The notes beneath the pieces were generated by a model. The model was not told the origin of the DNA and made no database searches. It saw only the letters and a program-made list of their open reading frames with translations. Made by a program: the position numbers and the translations under genes. This document shows, one piece after another, positions 43,826 through 51,026 of a DNA stretch of 64,000 nt (within the stretch, counting starts at the first letter, position 1; each line of letters opens with the position of its first letter). This DNA is from Dyadobacter sp. CECT 9275 (GTDB taxonomy: Bacteria > Bacteroidota > Bacteroidia > Cytophagales > Spirosomataceae): contig NZ_CAJRAF010000002.1 in the NCBI RefSeq assembly GCF_907164905.1, positions 1,860,001 through 1,924,000 of the forward strand, given 5' to 3'.

Positions 43826-46800
43826 TTAAAATGTGATATCTACCCCAAATACAAGGCTCTTGGACTGGGGTGTGTTGTTCAGGATCACACCACGATTCAG
43901 GTTATCGCTTCCACTTTCTTCCGGGTCTACACCATCGAATTTTGTAAACGTCAGCAGGTTACGACCAGACAGATAAAGTCTTAGTCTGGAAATACCAATC
44001 ACTTTAGACGCAGGCTCAGGAAATGTATACCCCAGCGTGGCATCTTTCATTCGCACGTAATCTCCGTTTTTAAGCCCGAGTTCTGAAACCCGGTAATTGT
44101 TATTGGCACGAATGGTGGACATTCTGGGATATTTGTTAGTTGAGCCCTCACCAGTCCACCGCTCATAAGACACCGCATCCATATTACCGCTCTGGGTTGG
44201 GTCAATCCCGCGCACCATCATGGCGTCATAAACCTGGTGCCCCAAAGAGCCGCTGAATACAGTGGAAAGATTGAAACCATTGTAACTTACACCCAAATTA
44301 AACCCAAGAAGCATTTTTGGGTTGGGGTTTCCAATCTTCACCCTGTCCTTCTCATCCACAATATGGTCCCCATTAAGGTCTACAAAACGAACGTCTCCCG
44401 GCGTAATGTACACTTTACGAGGATCTTCCGAAATATTGGGGTCGCTGTTTACTGCTGCCTGATTCTGATATATCCCGTCCGTTTTCCAACCATAAAATGT
44501 ACCCACAGCCTGGCCCTGATAGGTCCTGTTGTATTCATTGGATGAAATATATTTGGCTTCACCATACAGCTTGGTTACCTCATTCTGCAGAAAGGTCAGG
44601 TTCAGGCCCAGGTCAAAATTAACCTTTCCAACCTGACCGCTGTATGAAGGTTCAATCTCAAGTCCGTAATTACGCATTTCACCGGCGTTAAAATCTGGAA
44701 TAGACACCGTTCCGGACGCCAGAAGGCTTGGAAGCGGTATCAGCATATTCTTGGTTCTTTTATCGAAATATGCTACGTCCATGTTCAGTTTGTTATTGAA
44801 CAATCCCAGTTCAAGCAGGACGTTCAGCGAACTGGTTGTCTCCCAGGTAATATTTGCGTTGGCAAACGAAGCAAGCCTGGTTCCAGTCAGGTTGGTACCT
44901 CCCAGCACATACTTAACATCTTTCTGGTATACGTTCAGGTACTGGAATGCATCTACATTCTGGTTCCCGAGCTGTCCCCAGCCGACATTCAGTTTCATGT
45001 TGGATATCAAATCGTTGTCTCTCAGGAAACTTTCGTTTGATATACGCCATCCTGCGGAAATAGAAGGGAAATAACCCCACCTTTTCCCCTCCGCGAATCT
45101 GGAAGAGCCATCCGCCCTAAAGATACCGGAGACATAGTATTTATCCTTAAAACTATAGGTACCCCTGAAGAAAGCCGAGGCAAGTCCGGTGGAGGGATAC
45201 TCACTGCCTTCTACTCTGGTACTTGCCGCATTGGACATCACCAACTGGCTATTGATGGTGGAGGCAAACCCCATACCCACCATCCTGTTCCAATTGCTGT
45301 TGTCAATCTGGCCTGAAACACCTAAAGTTACCCCGATGTGGTGCTCACCAACCGACTTGTCGTAATTGGCAAAAACCTCTCCCAACTTCGTCGTAGCTTC
45401 ATAATTATTATCTTCCAGGGTTGGTGCAGACTCACTTCTGGATTGTTCCGGTGTAATGTTCTGAAATCTGTCGTTACCCGAAGTCGTCCGCTGATAGGAG
45501 GCTCTTGCACTCAAAGTGAGGGCTTTGGTCACATCAAAATCTACCTTGGTTGTTACAATAGTTCTGATTTCGTTGGTATACCACCATTCTTCCCTGGCCT
45601 TATATACAGGATTCCACATGTCACCAAGCTGCGTACTGGCTTTGCCGGAACCATAGCTACCATCGTCGTATTTCACAGGGATAGCGGGCATATAGCGGTA
45701 GGCCGAATAGATGGTCGTAGAAGTACCGGAGCTCCCGAGATCGTCCTGTACGATACGGTTTTTCTTGCTTGAAATCCTTACATTTTCCTCTATCCGTAAA
45801 CGATTCGATATTTTCTGGGTGCTTCTGAGGGAAAGGCCAAGGCGCTTCATATCTGTTGTGATGAGTGTCCCCTCTTCATCTCTGTAGAAAACATTGGCGT
45901 TAATGGTTGCATTGTCGGAACCTCCGCCAATATTTACGTTGTAATCGGTAAATAATCCGGTGCGGAACATTGCATCCTGCCATTCGGTGCGGGTTTTGTT
46001 GTAATATTCGTCGGCCCAGGGTGAGTTCTGGTCTATGGGGAGGCCATCCATCACATAACGCTCACGTTTAAGCTCGTAGAGTTTTTCCGCATTAAGGACA
46101 GGATATTTTTTAATCAGCGAGTTAATCCCTGTCGACGCATTTAACCTTACCGTCGTTTTTTGATTGAACCCTGCTTTTTTAGAAGTAACCAACACAACCC
46201 CATTGGCTGCACGCGTACCATAAATAGCACCGGATGCAGCATCTTTCAAGATCTCGATCGACTCGATTTCGGCTGGTGCCAGTTGTCCGAGTATATCCGA
46301 ACTTACCGGCACACCGTCCAACACAATCAGCGGCTGGGTATTGTTAATCGTACCTACACCCCGAATCCTAATGCTCGGCGTTTTTCCGGGGAGTCCGGAA
46401 GATACAAACTCAACGCCGGAAGCCCTGCCCTGCAATGATAATGCGACATTTGATGCAGTTGACGTTTCGATATCCTTGCCATCTATTTTTGCAATGGAAG
46501 AGGTTATTTCACTTTTTTTCTGCGTGCCATATCCTACCACCACCACACCTCCCAGCATGGTGGCGTCGGCTATCAACGTAATTGTTAATTTACTTTCATC
46601 TTTGATAGTGACCTCCTGGGTCTGCATTCCGATAAAAGATATCACCAGAACATTCCCAACTTCTGCCTGAATTGAAAAATTGCCGTCAGCATCGCTGACC
46701 ACCCCTCTGGAAGTACCCTGTAACACAACACTGGCTCCTGGAAGCGGCGCATTGGTGTGGTCTACAACAGTTCCTGTTATGTTGAGTAAAATAGTTTCAG

Positions 46801-46927
46801 ACGTACGCCTGGTTCCTGGAAAGGTTGAGCCTGCCTGAAGGGATAGGCTTGTCAGCGCACAAAAAATCAGAAAAAATGATCGTATCCCAAACTTTAATTT
46901 CTGCCCGTTTGTAAATTTAATTACCAT
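43826..46927 (-). CDS. SusC/RagA-family TonB-linked outer-membrane transporter
   Basis: A 1033-residue TonB-dependent transporter. In order: a signal peptide (FFLIFCALTSLSLQA); the CarboxypepD_reg-like domain (NITGTVVDHTNAPLPGASVV); the TonB box region VVVGYGTQKK; the plug with the SusC hallmarks IRGVGTINNTQPLIVLDGVP and IEILKDAASGAIYGTRAANG; and a beta-barrel ending SKSLVFGVDITF. It imports the large ligand bound by SusD. There is no N-terminal STN domain, so it is unlikely to signal directly to a FecR/sigma pair; the ECF sigma gene of this window is 43 kb away. Confidence 0.94.
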   Translation of the reverse strand: MVIKFTNGQKLKFGIRSFFLIFCALTSLSLQAGSTFPGTRRTSETILLNITGTVVDHTNAPLPGASVVLQGTSRGVVSDADGNFSIQAEVGNVLVISFIGMQTQEVTIKDESKLTITLIADATMLGGVVVVGYGTQKKSEITSSIAKIDGKDIETSTASNVALSLQGRASGVEFVSSGLPGKTPSIRIRGVGTINNTQPLIVLDGVPVSSDILGQLAPAEIESIEILKDAASGAIYGTRAANGVVLVTSKKAGFNQKTTVRLNASTGINSLIKKYPVLNAEKLYELKRERYVMDGLPIDQNSPWADEYYNKTRTEWQDAMFRTGLFTDYNVNIGGGSDNATINANVFYRDEEGTLITTDMKRLGLSLRSTQKISNRLRIEENVRISSKKNRIVQDDLGSSGTSTTIYSAYRYMPAIPVKYDDGSYGSGKASTQLGDMWNPVYKAREEWWYTNEIRTIVTTKVDFDVTKALTLSARASYQRTTSGNDRFQNITPEQSRSESAPTLEDNNYEATTKLGEVFANYDKSVGEHHIGVTLGVSGQIDNSNWNRMVGMGFASTINSQLVMSNAASTRVEGSEYPSTGLASAFFRGTYSFKDKYYVSGIFRADGSSRFAEGKRWGYFPSISAGWRISNESFLRDNDLISNMKLNVGWGQLGNQNVDAFQYLNVYQKDVKYVLGGTNLTGTRLASFANANITWETTSSLNVLLELGLFNNKLNMDVAYFDKRTKNMLIPLPSLLASGTVSIPDFNAGEMRNYGLEIEPSYSGQVGKVNFDLGLNLTFLQNEVTKLYGEAKYISSNEYNRTYQGQAVGTFYGWKTDGIYQNQAAVNSDPNISEDPRKVYITPGDVRFVDLNGDHIVDEKDRVKIGNPNPKMLLGFNLGVSYNGFNLSTVFSGSLGHQVYDAMMVRGIDPTQSGNMDAVSYERWTGEGSTNKYPRMSTIRANNNYRVSELGLKNGDYVRMKDATLGYTFPEPASKVIGISRLRLYLSGRNLLTFTKFDGVDPEESGSDNLNRGVILNNTPQSKSLVFGVDITF

Positions 46928-47190
46928 TTTCTTTACATTTTAGATGAGTTGAATTTTCTTTAAAAAGCACATTCTGTGTTTGCATCATAGTTTCTTAGGT
47001 TTAGAGTTAAATAAATTCATTTTATAATTGTTTGTATAAAATAGAAAATCGAAAACGCAGAATAACTACTCTAATTAAAAATGAACTTCTAAAAATTAAC
47101 ATTTTGATAATATTGCTAAGCGAGATGCTGTTGTAGCAGCTTACGATATTCACCGGTCCTAAGTACGCGAAGTCAAGGGATTATCTATCT

Positions 47191-47208
47191 GTTCAGATAT
47201 ACCTGAAC
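47191..47208. promoter_or_regulatory. 18-bp palindrome upstream of susC, candidate operator
   Basis: GTTCAGATATACCTGAAC is symmetric at 16 of 18 positions (half-site GTTCAG, TATA at the centre). It lies 264 bases upstream of the SusC start. This form is typical of a dimeric regulator's binding site. The regulator is unknown. Confidence 0.45.
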
Positions 47209-47607
47209 GGTAATAAAATTCGAAAAAAGACGTAGATATTCTTTCAGAAATTCTTCTTCCAAAGGATATGGTTCATTCAAAAAGAGAAGGCAAACAACTT
47301 GAAATCCCAAATAAGAATCAATTAAATCACTGAATATCAAAAATATAATAAATAAACACATTATAAAATCGATAAATCTGTTGAGAATTTCGAAAAGCAG
47401 GTTATTGCTCAGGTATTATGATCATACCGTATCCAGCCGGCGTCAATAAAAATTTTACTGCTCCCCACTAGGTGTAATTTATTTTCAGAAAATCCAGAAA
47501 ATAATAATATTATGAAAATTTAAACTTATGCTGAAAGACAGGTACCTCCTAAGTTGAATGGTAGGGTACGGCCAAGAATTTTATAATCAAAAACACTTAA
47601 GGTACTG

Positions 47608-47640
47608 CCCGCCTTAATTTCTTTCTAAGCGGGATTTTTA
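47608..47640 (+). terminator. Weak terminator-like hairpin in gene-free region
   Basis: CCCGCCTTA pairs with TAAGCGGG with one bulged base, followed by ATTTTTAAAT. If real it would end a short plus-strand transcript from an unknown promoter. Confidence 0.3.
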
Positions 47641-48019
47641 AATCCGGAATTACACCATTTCTGATTCATAAATTTCTCTCTCCCTCAAAAGTGCAAAACC
47701 AAAAACTTATCTTTTTCAGATATGAAATTTCAGATCTTTTCTTACCACAATGCTGACCTGATTTCACCCATTCCCTTCCACCGCCTCTTGACAGGATACT
47801 TCTCTGAACTGGTACCATCTCTGAAATACAAAAGCCATCCAAAAGAAAAAGTGCGGACATTTTTTTAGCGCCGTGCAAATAATAATTTTTACCTGGCGAA
47901 ACCATTTATCAACTCGTTTTAATCCTTACACTCACACATGAAGAAGCCTCAAGTCCGGCATTCTTTTTAATCGCTTTTTTCGGTCAACCTCTTGCGTCAA
48001 AACTTTTTCCTGATCAAAA

Positions 48020-48051
48020 TTTGCAAACCTCATTTTAAAAACATACGTTTG
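48020..48051 (+). promoter_or_regulatory. Consensus Bacteroidota promoter of the ABC/GntR operon
   Basis: TTTG (48020-48023) and TACGTTTG (48044-48051), 20 bases apart, match the TTTG/TAnnTTTG consensus exactly in both boxes and in spacing. The expected start of transcription falls inside the dyad that follows directly. Confidence 0.75.
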
Positions 48052-48077
48052 TAGTGTACTATCATACTAGAACACTA
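48052..48077. promoter_or_regulatory. 26-bp dyad operator, likely bound by the operon's GntR protein
   Basis: The element runs TAGTGT-n-CTA-nn-AT-nn-TAG-n-ACACTA, symmetric at 20 of 26 positions. It abuts the promoter's -7 box and ends 12 bases before the first ATG. YtrA-type GntR regulators commonly repress their own operon from such a site. The link to the regulator at 49821 is inferred. Confidence 0.65.
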
Positions 48078-48089
48078 AACCATTAAGCT

Positions 48090-48923
48090 ATGATCCGCCT
48101 GAATAATGTCTCCTTTGGATATAGTAAGCATCAGAAATTGTTTGAGAACCTGTCCATGCAGCTTGAGCCAGGCCATATTTACGGTTTGTTGGGGAAAAAT
48201 GGTGCAGGAAAGTCCAGCCTGCTGCGCAACATAGCAGGGTTGCTGTTCCCCACGAGCGGTAAAATTGATGTAAATGGTTTTGAGCCCTTGAAAAGGCTTC
48301 CTGCTTTCCTCCAGGATATATATTTTATGCCGGAGGAAATTTACCTTCCGTCTATTTCTATTCATAAATATCTGGAAACGCTGGCACCCTTTTATCCCAA
48401 ATTTGACGAACATCAGTTTTTCAGGCACATGAAGGATTTTGATATGCCGGAAGGAAATAAACTTACCGGCATGTCATTTGGGCAGAAGAAAAAAGTAATT
48501 ACAGCATTTGCCCTGGCCACCAATACCAAAGTCCTGATCATGGACGAGCCTACGAATGGACTGGATATCCCTTCCAAAAGTCAGTTCCGAAAGATTGTCT
48601 CCACAGCTCTTGACCCTCAGCGAACTATTCTGATATCTACCCACCAGGTACGTGATCTTGACAATCTGATCGACAGCATTATCATTCTGGAAAACAGCCA
48701 GATACTCATTCAGCATAGCCTCGATGCAGTGGCCGAACGCCTTCACTTCGGAACGCTGGCTCATGTAGACAATGACGCACGTGTACTTTATTCGGAACCG
48801 TCACTGCGTGGATACAAAGCGGTTTCTGAAAACTACGACCAGGAAGAAAGCCGCGTTGATCTGGAACAGTTGTTCCACGCTGTGATGGAAAATACGGGAC
48901 GTATCCGACAAATTTTCAGCTAA
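48090..48923 (+). CDS. ABC transporter ATPase (YtrB-like)
   Basis: A 277-residue nucleotide-binding subunit. Walker A is GLLGKNGAGKSS, the signature region is LTGMSFGQKKKV (MSFGQ in place of LSGGQ), Walker B is VLIMDEPTNGLD, and the switch His is in ISTHQ. The C-terminal 70 residues are not part of the ATPase core. It leads an operon whose later genes encode a membrane subunit and a YtrA-type GntR regulator, the usual company of YtrB-like ATPases induced by cell-wall stress or antibiotics. The substrate is unknown. Confidence 0.9.
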   Translation: MIRLNNVSFGYSKHQKLFENLSMQLEPGHIYGLLGKNGAGKSSLLRNIAGLLFPTSGKIDVNGFEPLKRLPAFLQDIYFMPEEIYLPSISIHKYLETLAPFYPKFDEHQFFRHMKDFDMPEGNKLTGMSFGQKKKVITAFALATNTKVLIMDEPTNGLDIPSKSQFRKIVSTALDPQRTILISTHQVRDLDNLIDSIIILENSQILIQHSLDAVAERLHFGTLAHVDNDARVLYSEPSLRGYKAVSENYDQEESRVDLEQLFHAVMENTGRIRQIFS

Positions 48924-48928
48924 CGCTT

Positions 48929-49015
48929 ATGAGAATACTATGGCTGCTCCTGATGGTGCTGGTTACGCTGCTCTGCCGCACGCTCCCGATTATCAATCCC
49001 ATTCTTCCATTTTAA
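48929..49015 (+). CDS. Small hydrophobic ORF (28 residues) in ABC operon
   Basis: A short frame starting MRILWLLLMVLVTLLCRTLP and ending with IINPILPF. It would form one membrane helix with a Cys and an Arg near its end. It fits exactly between the ATPase stop (five bases before) and the membrane-subunit start (ten bases after), and its codons look like those of its neighbours. I recognise no family. It could be a small accessory subunit of the transporter or a leader peptide. Confidence 0.5.
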   Translation: MRILWLLLMVLVTLLCRTLPIINPILPF

Positions 49016-49025
49016 ATAATACGTA

Positions 49026-49811
49026 ATGAATCAGATATTCAGTTTTCACCGTTTCGTGCTGTTGATAAGGCTCGATATTTCAGAAAAAGGCAAGAATTAC
49101 CTGTTAATGGGTAGCTTATTAACCAGCCTGCTGATCTTGCTGACATTCCCCATCCTGTTATCAAAAGAGCATAGTGAGATTCTTTATCTTTTACATCCGC
49201 TTGCGCTTTTTATGCTTGTGATTTTTGGTGGAAGCCTGTATACCAATACCGCTTTCAACCAATACTCCTCTCCCGAAACCGGTATCTCGGCATTGATGAT
49301 CCCGGCTTCCCGGCTTGAAAAATACCTCACCGCCTTACTTACCAATTTACTTTTCACCATTCCGTTTTTGCTACTTTTTCTCAAACTGCATTACTTTACA
49401 ATTGGCCTGGCAAACAAAAATATTCCGGCAGATATGCTCGGGTATCAACCTATCCCCTATCCGCTCCTGCAATATTTCATATCGATCCATATCATTGTTC
49501 AGGCGGCGGTATTTTTAGGTTCTATTTATTTCAGAAAACTTTCTTATATCAAAACGGCCGGGATTCTACTCGCTGCAGTAACAGTTATTTTTTTTAGCAA
49601 TTGGGTATTTGCGTATTCTGTGACCAATCATCCGACCAACATCGTAACATTTCCATTTTCCGCCTGGCGTATCTGGTATGCCCATTCAGGCCGAAGTTAT
49701 TATGTAGACCTCCCGAAAAATATACAATATGCAGTTTATTCTTTTCCGGTATTGTTTCTGCTGGCCTGCTGGTACATAGCCTTCGTTCGGCTTCAAGAAA
49801 AAGAAATTTAA
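49026..49811 (+). CDS. ABC transporter membrane subunit (putative)
   Basis: A 261-residue protein with six likely membrane helices (LLMGSLLTSLLILLTFPILL, LLHPLALFMLVIFGGSLY, YLTALLTNLLFTIPFLLLFL, and three more to the C-terminus). It lacks classical permease motifs but shows the ABC-2-like pattern of six helices with an N-terminal cytoplasmic stretch. The stretch SSPETGISALMIPASRLEKY between helices 2 and 3 is typical of YtrC/ABC-2-type coupling loops. It sits directly after the ATPase and micro-ORF and ten bases before the regulator gene. Confidence 0.78.
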   Translation: MNQIFSFHRFVLLIRLDISEKGKNYLLMGSLLTSLLILLTFPILLSKEHSEILYLLHPLALFMLVIFGGSLYTNTAFNQYSSPETGISALMIPASRLEKYLTALLTNLLFTIPFLLLFLKLHYFTIGLANKNIPADMLGYQPIPYPLLQYFISIHIIVQAAVFLGSIYFRKLSYIKTAGILLAAVTVIFFSNWVFAYSVTNHPTNIVTFPFSAWRIWYAHSGRSYYVDLPKNIQYAVYSFPVLFLLACWYIAFVRLQEKEI

Positions 49812-49820
49812 TTCAGCTTA

Positions 49821-50204
49821 ATGATGGAATTTAAAGATAAACAATCCATATATCTCCAGATCGCCGATTATATCTGTGAGCAGATCCTGCTCGGAAAATG
49901 GCCACCTGGTGAAAGGATACCTTCAGTCAGAGACCTAGCCGGGATGCTGGAGGTTAACCCCAATACGGTTATGCGTACCTATGATTTTTTACAGGGTAAA
50001 GATATTATTTTTAACAAACGGGGAATTGGTTATTCAGCGGCTGAAAACGCCAACGAACTCATACTTTCCTACCGGCGTGAACGCTTCCTGGAAAGTGAAC
50101 TCCCTGAATTTTTCAGAACGCTGTACCTGCTTAACGTCAGCATGGAAGAGTTGCAGACCAGGTATCATTCATTCATTAACGAGGCGTATCCTACCACTCA
50201 TTAA
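49821..50204 (+). CDS. GntR-family regulator, YtrA subfamily
   Basis: A 127-residue DNA-binding protein. The winged helix is complete: IYLQIADYICEQILLGKWPP, GERIPSVRDLAGMLEVNPNT, and VMRTYDFLQGKDIIFNKRGIG. After it there are only about 50 residues, the short helical dimerisation tail typical of YtrA-type regulators, which have no large effector domain. It is cotranscribed with the ABC genes. It probably represses the operon by binding the dyad at 48052-48077 and is relieved by membrane-active stress; the inducer is unknown. Confidence 0.92.
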   Translation: MMEFKDKQSIYLQIADYICEQILLGKWPPGERIPSVRDLAGMLEVNPNTVMRTYDFLQGKDIIFNKRGIGYSAAENANELILSYRRERFLESELPEFFRTLYLLNVSMEELQTRYHSFINEAYPTTH

Positions 50205-50216
50205 TCTGTTCAAATC

Positions 50217-50912
50217 ATGAAAAAAAGTAATAAATTAATTATTTCGTTGTTTGCCTTTTCATTACTGGCGATTATCGGCTCGGGGTTTTCACTTCAATCA
50301 CAATTCAACAAAATTAACATCAATGATCCTTATCATGGGTATACCCGCCAGGCCCTGAAGCCCTTCAAATATGTAAAGTTATCCGGAGACCCGTTTGGCC
50401 TGGTACAGATCAACCCTGGAAAAACCTATGAACTTAGGACGATACATACCCGCAATTATACCGACAACCCGCAGGTAACCCAGGAAATAAAGGGAGATAC
50501 GCTGATGGTAAACTTTACAAAGGATAGTAACAAAATGGCTTTTCGAAAAGAAACCGGCTTTCGTAATATCCCCTACATCTATATTACCGCACCTGCCTTG
50601 TCGGGCGTGCAAGCTGATAAGGTTACAAGTGTGCTGAAAGGCTGGAAAAACGCAGTTTTCCGGATAAAACAAACAGGTGACGGAATGCTATTAAAGGACA
50701 ATCATTTTGAGAAGCTGACAGTTGACATTGAAGCAGGAGGTTATGTTCAAATTACCGATGACAATCATATCGGGGTCACTGCTATCTCCGCAAGGGATTC
50801 CAGCAGCCTGGTTGCAGAAAAGAATATTTTCAAATCGTTCAGTCTGAAAATTGACAGTACCGCACATGCCGATCTGCCCGGCAATCTGCTCCTTAGGACT
50901 TCCGGCCTGTAG
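50217..50912 (+). CDS. Exported protein, DUF2807-like beta-helix (putative)
   Basis: A 231-residue exported protein with an N-terminal signal or anchor (KLIISLFAFSLLAIIGSGFS). The mature part is a succession of short beta strands (FKYVKLSGDPFGLVQINPGK, VQADKVTSVLKGWKNAVFRI, HFEKLTVDIEAGGYVQITDD, KSFSLKIDSTAHADLPGNLL). This repeats like the DUF2807 adhesin-head domain found near anti-sigma-like and ABC genes in Bacteroidota. The assignment rests on this pattern only. It ends the operon, 12 bases after the GntR stop. Confidence 0.65.
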   Translation: MKKSNKLIISLFAFSLLAIIGSGFSLQSQFNKININDPYHGYTRQALKPFKYVKLSGDPFGLVQINPGKTYELRTIHTRNYTDNPQVTQEIKGDTLMVNFTKDSNKMAFRKETGFRNIPYIYITAPALSGVQADKVTSVLKGWKNAVFRIKQTGDGMLLKDNHFEKLTVDIEAGGYVQITDDNHIGVTAISARDSSSLVAEKNIFKSFSLKIDSTAHADLPGNLLLRTSGL

Positions 50913-51026
50913 TACATCCGTTAGCCATGAAACTCTTCAAACCAGCTTCACTCAAATTCACCATAAATTATCGCCATAAATTCCGGGGATTGGTACCTTT
51001 GTGTCCTTATTAATATCGGAATTACT

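Larger units (their letters stand above)
46928..48089. other. 1.16-kb AT-rich gene-free region upstream of susC and the ABC operon
   Basis: No coding sequence can be supported here. A 79-codon frame at 47666-47905 on the minus strand has no protein-like features. The region holds an 18-bp palindrome (47191-47208), a weak terminator-like hairpin (47608-47640), and at its right end a promoter and operator for the ABC operon. The leader of the susCD message must also be here. The rest is AT-rich and unremarkable to my reading. Confidence 0.6.

Noticed and set aside
47666..47905. 79-codon minus-strand frame in the gene-free region
   Set aside because: Low-complexity charged translation, no promoter or neighbour, AT-rich DNA; not supported as a gene.
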